In this document: in pieces, positions 6,378 to 12,448 of the stretch
Numbering within the stretch: the first letter of the stretch is position 1
Layout: each line of letters begins with the position of its first letter
From: Bacillota bacterium
Lineage (GTDB): Bacteria; Bacillota; Clostridia; Oscillospirales; Acutalibacteraceae
Reading direction: 5' to 3'
DNA: 12,448 bases
Assembly (NCBI GenBank): GCA_023415895.1
Contig: JAEZJA010000178.1
Location: 1 to 12,448 of the forward strand
Notes under the pieces: generated by a model
The model's database searches: none
Told to the model about the DNA's origin: nothing
Seen by the model: only the letters and a program-made list of their open reading frames with translations
Position numbers and translations under genes: made by a program

Positions 6378-6764
6378 ATGGAAAAGAAAAAGATACGCCT
6401 TTTCAGTATCCTCATTCTCTTCACGGTGATTGTCATCTCGGTTTCGGCGCTGTGCGTTTTGTCCGTGAAAACATCCGCATCAGACCTAAAAGCCGCCCAA
6501 ACACTGGCCGCCACTACTTCGTGCACGTACACCCTTGAGAGCATGGGTGCTCGGCGGCTTACCGAGATAAATGACTACCTTCACGGAGGAGCCTTGCCGG
6601 GGGACACAGAGATTGTTGGAAACGAGATACGATCGTTCATAGTGTTTGAAAACCGCCGTCTTGAAATAAAACTTACATACAGTGGTACGAGCTATAAAAT
6701 TGTCTCGTGGAAAAATTACGCAGTGCGCAGCGAAGAAGAAGATCAAAAGCTTTTCGGCGCCTGA
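6378..6764 (+). CDS. Single-pass membrane protein, pseudopilin-like (128 aa)
   Basis: A 128-residue protein with a basic start (MEKKKIR), a membrane segment at about residues 8-30, a short helical stretch, and a beta-rich end (IRSFIVFENRRLEIKLTY, YKIVSWKNYAV). It starts one base after the preceding stop. The upstream G-rich run (6363-6368, 9 bases before the ATG) may serve as a ribosome binding site, helped by translational coupling. There is no Gly-Phe/Met...Glu prepilin signature. It is the last of four consecutive small membrane proteins between pilC and pilT, the slot filled by comGC-comGG in competence operons. I know no specific homologue. Confidence 0.78.
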   Translation: MEKKKIRLFSILILFTVIVISVSALCVLSVKTSASDLKAAQTLAATTSCTYTLESMGARRLTEINDYLHGGALPGDTEIVGNEIRSFIVFENRRLEIKLTYSGTSYKIVSWKNYAVRSEEEDQKLFGA

Positions 6765-6797
6765 ATTTCTACCAGCTGGAAAGGAATGTTCATAAAA

Positions 6798-7871
6798 ATG
6801 AAGATTCATGCCATCCTCGAAAAGGCGATCAACGACAATTTATCGGATATCTTTATCATTGCAGGCCTTCCCCTTACTTTTAAAAGCAACGGAAGGCAGA
6901 TAAGGCTCCATGACGAAGGCAAGCTGCGCCCTGCCCAGACCGCTTCTCTCATCCGCGACATCTATGAGCTCGCCGAGCGCGATGATAAAAAAATAGAAAC
7001 AGGAGAGACGGACGACGATTTTTCTCTTGCACTATCCGGCCTTGGGCGCTTTCGTGTAAATGTCTATCACCAACGCGGCAGCCTTGCGGCGGTTATCAGG
7101 GTTATCAAATTCGGCATACCGGATCCGGCGTCTCTTGGTATACCCGAGAATGTTTTGAGCGTTTCCACTTATAAAAAGGGAATTGTGCTTGTAACGGGAC
7201 AGGCAGGCAGCGGTAAGTCCACAACGCTGGCATGCGTGATAGACCGAATTAATCACACGCGCGAGGGACATATTTTGACGCTTGAAGATCCTGTGGAGTA
7301 TGTTCACCAGCACGATCAATGCATCGTCAGTCAGCGCGAGATTTACAGTGACTGCGCAAGCTATATAACGGCTCTTCGAAGTGCCCTGCGCGAGTCGCCT
7401 GATGTTATCCTTTTGGGTGAAATGCGTGATCGCGAAACCATGGAAGTTGCCATGACAGCGGCGGAAACCGGGCAGCTGCTTTTTTCAACCTTACATACCC
7501 TTGGCGCTGCCAACACGGTCGACAGAATTATCGATTCCTTCCCCCCTGCCGCAGGCGCGCAGGTCAGGCTGCAGCTGTCCATGGTTCTGCAAACGGTGAT
7601 AAGCCAGCAGCTTGTGCCGGATATCCATGGTGTTCTCATACCAGTCTTTGAAGTTATGCATGTCACACCCGCCATACGAAATCTTATCCGAGAGAGTAAA
7701 ACCTATGCCATAGAATCCTCCATTATAGCGGGTGCAGCCGAGGGTATGACCACCATGGACGGAGAGCTTCTGCGCCTTTATAAAGAAGGCAGAATAACCA
7801 AAGAGACCGTCACCACCTATTGCTTAAATCTGGACTCTATGCAGAGAAAGCTGAAAGCCCTCGGTAAATAA
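6798..7871 (+). CDS. pilT: Type IV pilus motor ATPase PilT
   Basis: A 357-residue cytoplasmic hexameric ATPase of the type II/IV secretion family, normally powering pilus retraction. The start MKIHAILEKA at 6798 fits PilT N-termini and has AAGGA 12 bases upstream; the in-frame ATG at 6786 touches that site. Visible motifs, in residue numbers: Walker A GQAGSGKS (134-141; the usual form is GPTGSGKS), Asp box ILTLEDPVEY (159-168), Walker B DVILLGEMRD with catalytic Glu208, His box STLHTLGAANTVDRIIDSFP (230-249), and the PilT hallmark AIRNLIRE (292-299). The hallmark separates it from PilB/ComGA. Length is full for the family. It lies 33 bases after the last pseudopilin-like gene and 33 bases before the PAS gene. 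No PilB extension ATPase is present in the window. Confidence 0.95.
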   Translation: MKIHAILEKAINDNLSDIFIIAGLPLTFKSNGRQIRLHDEGKLRPAQTASLIRDIYELAERDDKKIETGETDDDFSLALSGLGRFRVNVYHQRGSLAAVIRVIKFGIPDPASLGIPENVLSVSTYKKGIVLVTGQAGSGKSTTLACVIDRINHTREGHILTLEDPVEYVHQHDQCIVSQREIYSDCASYITALRSALRESPDVILLGEMRDRETMEVAMTAAETGQLLFSTLHTLGAANTVDRIIDSFPPAAGAQVRLQLSMVLQTVISQQLVPDIHGVLIPVFEVMHVTPAIRNLIRESKTYAIESSIIAGAAEGMTTMDGELLRLYKEGRITKETVTTYCLNLDSMQRKLKALGK

Positions 7872-7904
7872 CTTGGCCTATTATCTTATGGAAGGATCGT
7901 CATA

Positions 7905-8282
7905 ATGGACATATCATCCTATCTGAAAAGTGTCCTTGAACAGGACAGAGCCGCTGTTGTACTCTGCAATCTTCACCATGAGATTGTTTATATGAATCCG
8001 GTAGCCGTCAATAAATATGAAAAATACGGCGGAGCAATACTACTTGGAAAAAGTCTGTTGAACTGTCATGCCCCAAGTTCCCGTGATCGAATACAGCAGG
8101 TTGTGGATTGGTTTTCAGAAAATCCAAAGCATAATATCGTATTTACCTATCATAACGAGAAAGAAAACAAAGACGTTTACATGGTCGCTTTGCGGGATGA
8201 CAACGGGGCTCTGATAGGCTATTATGAAAAGCACGAATACAGAAACGCAGAAATAAGCAAACCATACACAATGGATTCTTGA
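7905..8282 (+). CDS. Stand-alone PAS-domain protein, last gene of the pilus-like operon
   Basis: A 125-residue soluble protein that is essentially one PAS domain with no attached output module. The opening VVLCNLHHEIVYMNPVAVNKY and the closing VYMVALRDDNGALIGYYEKH are typical PAS strands. The central GKSLLNCHAPSS segment (Cys54, His55) matches the NCHPP-type motif of the PAS_10 group also found at the end of DUF438 proteins, which points to a bound ligand or cofactor of unknown identity. The ATG at 7905 has GGAAGG 10 bases upstream. It follows pilT by 33 bases and is presumably co-transcribed, suggesting a sensory input to the motor or operon through protein contact. That role is inference. 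No intrinsic terminator is visible in the following 220 bases. Confidence 0.82.
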   Translation: MDISSYLKSVLEQDRAAVVLCNLHHEIVYMNPVAVNKYEKYGGAILLGKSLLNCHAPSSRDRIQQVVDWFSENPKHNIVFTYHNEKENKDVYMVALRDDNGALIGYYEKHEYRNAEISKPYTMDS

Positions 8283-8363
8283 CTTTTGCCATACATATGG
8301 ATCAATGCAAGGCTCTTATTTGAAAGAAATGATACGATTAAATATTCCAATATTGTAATATAT

Positions 8364-8392
8364 TTGACTTCAAAATACGGTTTTGATAAAAT
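8364..8392 (+). promoter_or_regulatory. Promoter of the metallopeptidase lipoprotein gene
   Basis: TTGACT (8364-8369) and TAAAAT (8387-8392) have a 17-base spacer, and TG two bases before the -10 box makes it an extended -10. Transcription would start near 8399, leaving a leader of about 105 bases. The leader contains GGCAAT (8414-8419) and its complement ATTGCC (8455-8460), too far apart to call a hairpin. Confidence 0.7.
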
Positions 8393-8503
8393 CAGTATAT
8401 TCTTATTTATATGGCAATTGTGTATGGACTTGAGCGTTTTCATCATCGTAGCCTATTGCCGCACTAGTAGGAATACTTTTAAACGTCCAAGGAGGCAACG
8501 GTT

Positions 8504-10369
8504 TTGAAACAAGTATTTCATGCGATCACGCTTGTACTCGCGCTGGTATTATTTGTTTGTTTTATCACTTCCTGCAATGACCCCGCCAATTCCACGACAT
8601 CGGGGGAAAGCGGCGACAAAGACTCATCCCCGACTTCGGTATCCGGCAATCCTCCTGAAACGACAGCATCCCAAACGACATACGAACAGCCTCCGGATAC
8701 CTGGAAGGCGACCAAAACAGCCGGTGTATATACGCTTGACAACGACATTTCATCCCAAGATTCATTACAGCTGACCGAAGAAAACGGCGTTTTAATGTAC
8801 GCCTATATTCGCAGCGGTATGGATACGTCGAGCGGGACAATCAAGCTGCGGGATATGCGCAAAAATACCGAGCTGGGTACTCTTGAACTGGCTGAGGGTG
8901 TATGGCAGCTTGGACGACTGAGCAATGGCGGTTTTTATGTTGTAGATCAGGCAAAAGATACTGTCCGCCTATATGATACCGCCTGCAAACTGACAAAAGA
9001 GACCACCATTCCCACAAAGGAGTTCCTATCCTCCTGTCAGGTAAGTTCCGATGGAAAACTGGCTCTGTACAATACCTCGAACACCCCCGCAAAGCTGTAT
9101 GATTTCGATTCTCAAAAGACTATTTCGCTGTCGAAGGAACTTTATATTAATGAGATCTTCGGCTATGATGGCAAGGCGTTTCTCTTTACAGCGTTAGACA
9201 ATACGCTGTATCGCACAGACAGCAGCGGAAACACGGTGGATGTGCAGGCACGCCCTTCGGCACATCTGGTCGGGCCTTATATCGTGGAAACCAACCGCGA
9301 GGGCTACCTCGTTCGTACCACGCTGTCCCCCACCATATCCTACTTTCCGGCAGACATGGAGGGCGACTATCCTGTTGCCGCTGCCGACGGTTTTATAACA
9401 AGCTTAACCGATAAGGGAATTCAGATTTTCAATTTGCATACTAACCGCTCCACGAAATCTCTTGAACTCGGCGGTAATTTGATAAACATGTGCTATACCG
9501 GTGAAGGTACCGCTGTGGTGTTGATGCAGGACAACAACCAATATCACACTTACGTACTCGTGCTGGATAAGCTGGAATATCCCAACACGATTTCGCTTAC
9601 TTTGGCTGGCAGTTCAGAGCTCGAAGACAACATCTTCGACAAATGGACAGGCGATGCGGATACGATTGCCAAAGCACAGCACATTCTGGATGCCTACGGT
9701 GTGCGCATCGGATTTAACTGTCAGGAAGACCTCTTCTGGTATGAATGCGTGCCCGTCTCAGCGGATAAAATATCCGAGCGGCTGACTTGGGTTGAGAATT
9801 ATCTCAAGCTGCTGCCACAGGGGCTTATGCAGGAGGTCGGTAAAGGAAAAGAAGTCTGGCTCTATCTGTGCAACGAAATAAAAAATACAGATAGTGAAGG
9901 CGGCCCGGCCGGCTTTGCCACGGAACTGCTTGGCCATCCCTTTATTGCTATTGATGTGGACGGCAGCGAGAACGTCTTTACAGAAACATTGGCTCATGAA
10001 TGCGTGCACATCTTTGATTACCGGATGGACAGCACGTGGCTGAGTCAATGGGAGGCCATGTCTCCCGCGGACGGCTATGTGATGTCCTATTCCCAAGGAA
10101 TTGCCGACCGTTATGTTCCTTATGAAAACAGCACCGGCGAAGTGTGGTTTTATGACCACTATTCCCGTTCCTATCCCGCGGAGGATCGTGCCGTCATCGG
10201 ACAAAAACTTTATCAATGCTATTTAGACGGCAAACTGACCGACGAGTTCCAAAAAAATGAGCATCTGCGCGAAAAAGCCGCCCTGTTCTGCCGCATGATG
10301 CGCGCAAGCTACACCAGCTGCGAAAAAGCAGACACTCTTTACTGGGAAAAGTATTTGAATCTCAACTAA
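8504..10369 (+). CDS. Lipoprotein with beta-propeller-like region and HExxH metallopeptidase domain
   Basis: A 621-residue predicted lipoprotein. It starts at TTG 8504, with an excellent AAGGAGG 8 bases upstream. Residues 1-24 are a type II signal peptide with lipobox ITSC (Cys24). A Ser/Thr/Pro-rich tether follows (about 25-65). Residues about 70-365 are beta-rich with repeated strand-turn units (GGFYVVDQAKDTVRLYD, DGKLALYNTSNTPAKLYDF, GKAFLFTALDNTLYRTD), looking like WD40- or PQQ-type propeller blades. The C-terminal region (about 385-621) contains HECVH (His498, Glu499, His502) and, 58 residues on, YSRSYPAEDRAV, where Glu560 is the likely third zinc ligand, as in gluzincin-type peptidases. 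It would act at the outer face of the membrane; the substrate is unknown. It has its own promoter and terminator, so it is a single-gene unit. I cannot assign a named peptidase family. Confidence 0.85.
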   Translation: MKQVFHAITLVLALVLFVCFITSCNDPANSTTSGESGDKDSSPTSVSGNPPETTASQTTYEQPPDTWKATKTAGVYTLDNDISSQDSLQLTEENGVLMYAYIRSGMDTSSGTIKLRDMRKNTELGTLELAEGVWQLGRLSNGGFYVVDQAKDTVRLYDTACKLTKETTIPTKEFLSSCQVSSDGKLALYNTSNTPAKLYDFDSQKTISLSKELYINEIFGYDGKAFLFTALDNTLYRTDSSGNTVDVQARPSAHLVGPYIVETNREGYLVRTTLSPTISYFPADMEGDYPVAAADGFITSLTDKGIQIFNLHTNRSTKSLELGGNLINMCYTGEGTAVVLMQDNNQYHTYVLVLDKLEYPNTISLTLAGSSELEDNIFDKWTGDADTIAKAQHILDAYGVRIGFNCQEDLFWYECVPVSADKISERLTWVENYLKLLPQGLMQEVGKGKEVWLYLCNEIKNTDSEGGPAGFATELLGHPFIAIDVDGSENVFTETLAHECVHIFDYRMDSTWLSQWEAMSPADGYVMSYSQGIADRYVPYENSTGEVWFYDHYSRSYPAEDRAVIGQKLYQCYLDGKLTDEFQKNEHLREKAALFCRMMRASYTSCEKADTLYWEKYLNLN

Positions 10370-10394
10370 AGGGCGTGCCTCCCCCTGGTATTAC

Positions 10395-10428
10395 AAAGCC
10401 GTGCAACCATCAAAGTTGCACGGCTTTT
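10395..10428 (+). terminator. Intrinsic terminator after the metallopeptidase gene
   Basis: GCCGTGCAAC (10398-10407) pairs perfectly with GTTGCACGGC (10415-10424) around a 7-base loop. The stem is extended by AAA/TTT and ends in TTTT. It starts 26 bases after the stop codon and isolates the gene from the next one. Confidence 0.92.
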
Positions 10429-10479
10429 GTATAAGGATAATCCGTCTAGTTATTTAGTGATCCCTTATTATGTATATTA

Positions 10480-10488
10480 TGATATAAT
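10480..10488 (+). promoter_or_regulatory. Extended -10 promoter for the next lipoprotein gene
   Basis: TGATATAAT (10480-10488) is a consensus extended -10 element. The position 17 bases upstream (ATCCCT, 10460-10465) is a poor -35, which is tolerated with an extended -10. The predicted leader to the ATG at 10643 is about 150 bases, long for this window. I see no recognisable riboswitch in it. Confidence 0.5.
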
Positions 10489-10642
10489 TAGGATGATTGC
10501 ACTAACTATCAATTTGCTCCATTTCATTTTCTGTTTGGACGCATCGCTCGGTTTGTGTGGTTACATTATTGCAAAAGAAATCATCATCACAACAAATACT
10601 AACTAGAAACACTGTAAAGATTGGATGAAAGGTGGTCATACG

Positions 10643-11494
10643 ATGAAACTAAGAGGTAAGCTATCGCTTATATTTATGCTATTCCTTACTTTATGTGGTT
10701 GTGAGAAGAACAATTTAAAAACTTTTGAGTCTTCTCTTGATAAGACGGAATTTACTCAATCTTTACCCCCAGACAGCACCAATTCAACGATCATACGAGA
10801 TTCCACGGATTCCATAGATAGCAACCTAGATGCTTTTGCGTATAACTCTCCGTCATTTCCGTTGTATGCTCAGCTCAAATCTGAAAACATCTACTTATTC
10901 GGAATGCATCCCTATGGCATGGTGCTTTATCAAAATGGAAAAGGTACGTATTTTGATTGGCCGGGGCTAACGCCGCGTCAGATCCTTCCTGAGCTTTCTT
11001 ATTATGATTATAATGGTGACGGCAACAAGGAACTGGCTGTTACTGTTTATTGGGGCTCAGGCACAGGGTATTCCATGATGGATCTTCATATATTGGAAAT
11101 TGCTCAAATGGATGACAGCTACATGAAGCCGGTATATACAGATAATACTCTTCTCGGGCAAGAAGTTGATCAATGGTTTGACGAACCATTTACAATAACC
11201 CCATCAGAGGATAAAAAAACGTACACTGTTGATTTTGATAACCACAAGTATACACTAGATTATGATACAAGCAGCCAGCCGGAAATCGGGAGTTTTAAAG
11301 GAGTTTATAGAGGAGATATTGTAGAATTCCACTTTGAGCAAAACACCATTAAAGTAATTATTGGCATTGGAATGCTATTCGAAAACTATAGTCCCAACAT
11401 TTCTATTGGTACAGTAGAAGCAACTGTAAGTTTTAATACCAACCATATCGCGCTCAGCGATTACGAGTTTACACCTTACACCTCATTTCATTAA
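10643..11494 (+). CDS. Lipoprotein of unknown function with one DxNxDG calcium-loop motif
   Basis: A 283-residue predicted lipoprotein. The ATG at 10643 is preferred over the in-frame ATG at 10625 because AAAGGTGG (10628-10635) lies 7 bases upstream of it. Residues 1-20 form a type II signal peptide with lipobox LCGC (Cys20). A Ser/Thr/Asp-rich tether follows to about residue 65. The domain that follows contains YYDYNGDGNKELAVTVYWGS, with DYNGDGNKE at 122-130, a VCBS/FG-GAP-like calcium-binding loop feeding a beta strand. The rest is beta-rich without a catalytic motif I can point to. Base composition is visibly more AT-rich than the flanking genes, which may mean separate acquisition. It has no operon partner: the terminator at 10395-10428 precedes it and a new promoter follows it. 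Function is unknown. Confidence 0.8.
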   Translation: MKLRGKLSLIFMLFLTLCGCEKNNLKTFESSLDKTEFTQSLPPDSTNSTIIRDSTDSIDSNLDAFAYNSPSFPLYAQLKSENIYLFGMHPYGMVLYQNGKGTYFDWPGLTPRQILPELSYYDYNGDGNKELAVTVYWGSGTGYSMMDLHILEIAQMDDSYMKPVYTDNTLLGQEVDQWFDEPFTITPSEDKKTYTVDFDNHKYTLDYDTSSQPEIGSFKGVYRGDIVEFHFEQNTIKVIIGIGMLFENYSPNISIGTVEATVSFNTNHIALSDYEFTPYTSFH

Positions 11495-11505
11495 ATCAGT
11501 TTTGA

Positions 11506-11529
11506 ATATAGCAATATAGCGATATAGCA
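11506..11529. repeat. Three tandem 8-base units ATATAGC(A/G)
   Basis: ATATAGCA (11506-11513), ATATAGCG (11514-11521) and ATATAGCA (11522-11529) lie end to end, starting 11 bases after the lipoprotein stop. An 8-base period does not match the helix repeat, so it is more likely a simple tandem duplication than an iteron or operator array. Confidence 0.6.
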
Positions 11530-11572
11530 TTTATCGACTACGGATGGATATGCTCTGCGTCTTGTATTGTTG

Positions 11573-11601
11573 TTGTAAACTTGCCCTCATTATGTTACTA
11601 T
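11573..11601 (+). promoter_or_regulatory. Promoter candidate for the NYN-domain gene
   Basis: TTGTAA (11573-11578) and TACTAT (11596-11601) are 17 bases apart, and TG at 11593-11594 gives an extended -10. The start would be near 11608, with a leader of about 70 bases. Confidence 0.45.
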
Positions 11602-11678
11602 GATTGTAATGCTATTCAGCCAATAATAACATCAATCTTTCACATAGAAGGATTTTGTGAATTCATAGGAGTGCAGCC

Positions 11679-12440
11679 ATGAGTGTATTAGAAAAAATCG
11701 CGGTACTAATCGATGCCGATAACACCCAGCTTTCCAAGCTGGAACTGACCATGCAGGAGATTTCGACGCATGGGCGCATTGTCGTCAAAAGAGCATACGG
11801 AAACTGGAAAAAAGACACGCTGAAAAATTGGGAAAACGACATCAAACGCCTGGCCATCAAAGCGGAGCAGCAGTTTGATTATGTCTGTGGCAAGAATGCA
11901 ACGGATATGGCTTTGGTTATCGATGCCATTGAGCTGCTGAACAGTTCGATTTATGATGCTTTTGTCATCGTGTCCAGCGACAGCGATTACACGCCGCTGG
12001 CCATTAAGATGCGGGAATCCGGCGTGTATGTGATTGGTGTCGGCGAAAAGAAAACACCCGAGTCTTTCCGAAATTCGTGTGATGAATTCATCTATCAGGA
12101 ATATCTCGAGAATAACAATGTGGCTGTAAAAGTGGCGGAAGTTCCCGCTCATTCCCCCGTTGCCGACGAACAAGACAGCTTGCAGGAGTCAAACAACGAC
12201 GACCTGACAATCATTCACAACCTGCTGCGCAAGGCTTTTGAATCTTATCAAAACGATGACGGCTATGTCAACGTCAGCTCAGCCGGCGCCTATATCAAAC
12301 GAACAAAGCCGGACTTTGATTCGCGCACCTATGGCTATTCAAAGCTGACGCAGTTGATCAGCGCCTTCCCGGACAAATACGAAACGAAAAGGTACAAAGG
12401 AAAAGGCACAACCACGATTTACGCATACAAATGTAAATAG
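11679..12440 (+). CDS. NYN-domain protein (LabA/DUF88-like) with C-terminal OST-HTH/LOTUS domain
   Basis: A 253-residue cytoplasmic protein. The ATG at 11679 has AGGAG 7 bases upstream. Residues about 5-145 form a NYN (PIN-like) domain with the acidic metal-binding residues expected of an RNase: Asp12, Asp14 and Asn15 in LIDADN, Asp76 in ATDMALVIDAI, and Asp101 and Asp103 in SSDSDYTPLA. The following VIGVGEKKTPESFRNSCDEFIY is standard for the LabA group. After a linker (about 150-175), residues about 177-250 match the OST-HTH/LOTUS RNA-binding domain (GYVNVSSAGAYIKRTKPDFD, YGYSKLTQLI). The family is widespread in bacteria and is predicted to cleave or bind RNA; the cellular target is mostly unknown. 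It stands alone here and has no evident link with the surface genes. Codon use looks like that of the core genes, unlike the AT-rich gene before it. Confidence 0.92.
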   Translation: MSVLEKIAVLIDADNTQLSKLELTMQEISTHGRIVVKRAYGNWKKDTLKNWENDIKRLAIKAEQQFDYVCGKNATDMALVIDAIELLNSSIYDAFVIVSSDSDYTPLAIKMRESGVYVIGVGEKKTPESFRNSCDEFIYQEYLENNNVAVKVAEVPAHSPVADEQDSLQESNNDDLTIIHNLLRKAFESYQNDDGYVNVSSAGAYIKRTKPDFDSRTYGYSKLTQLISAFPDKYETKRYKGKGTTTIYAYKCK

Positions 12441-12448
12441 CCAATGAT

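Noticed and set aside
8283..8320. Terminator for the pilus-like operon
   Set aside because: TTGC...GCAA with an internal TATG/CATA is short, bulged and not followed by a T tract.
8222..8507. Short frames on both strands between the PAS gene and the metallopeptidase gene (73 and 74 codons)
   Set aside because: They lack ribosome binding sites, overlap the strong promoter and have AT-driven composition; the rightward one also runs into the next start.
9758..10216. Leftward 152-codon frame
   Set aside because: It is the shadow of the metallopeptidase domain, whose HExxH motif and downstream ligand are in the rightward frame.
11506..11529. CRISPR or replication iterons
   Set aside because: There are only three 8-base contiguous units without spacers, with no cas, rep or DnaA-box context.
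11706..12173. Leftward 155-codon frame
   Set aside because: It is the shadow of the NYN-domain gene, whose catalytic acidic residues are clear in the rightward frame.

Overview
The window looks like chromosomal DNA of a low-to-moderate GC Gram-positive anaerobe of the class Clostridia (Bacillota). The grounds are strong AGGAGG-type ribosome binding sites, frequent GTG and TTG starts, sigma-A-like promoters with near-consensus boxes, three type II signal peptides, a large surface protein with a Gram-positive style architecture, and a type IV pilus gene set of clostridial character. I cannot name the genus. No rRNA, tRNA, CRISPR array, transposase or phage gene is visible.

Left part (1-1720). 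Two genes run leftward as one probable operon: a small cytoplasmic protein of unrecognised function (924-1358), then the N-terminal 290 residues of a secreted, repeat-type surface protein that runs off the left edge. A 362-base divergent intergenic region follows. It carries a 10-base direct repeat, short palindromes, a strong rightward promoter and a 7-base inverted repeat in the leader of the next gene.

Centre (1721-8282). A SARP/BTAD-type transcription regulator with a degenerate GGDEF-like C-terminal domain precedes an eight-gene rightward block that starts at a strong promoter (2995-3023). In order it encodes a transglutaminase-fold lipoprotein, a PilC/GspF platform protein, four small single-pass membrane proteins in the position normally held by pilins (the second resembling the DUF4860 family), the PilT motor ATPase, and a stand-alone PAS protein. 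Spacing is tight (4-base overlap to 44-base gaps), so this is read as one operon for a compact type IV pilus-like or pseudopilus machine. No PilB, PilM/N/O, prepilin peptidase or canonical prepilin is present in the window. None of the four small proteins shows a standard prepilin cleavage site with Glu at +5.

Right part (8283-12448). Three independent transcription units follow, each with its own promoter-like sequence: a 621-residue lipoprotein joining a beta-rich, propeller-like region to a HExxH metallopeptidase domain, ended by a clear intrinsic terminator; an AT-richer lipoprotein with one DxNxDG calcium-loop motif; and a cytoplasmic NYN-domain (LabA/DUF88-like) predicted nuclease with a C-terminal OST-HTH/LOTUS domain.

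Taken together the window is a cell-surface locus: adhesin-like protein, pilus-like machine, three lipoproteins of which two carry recognisable enzyme folds, and a dedicated candidate regulator. The most distinctive part is the pilus-like operon that opens with a transglutaminase-fold lipoprotein and ends with a PAS protein. Its functional coupling is inference from gene order.
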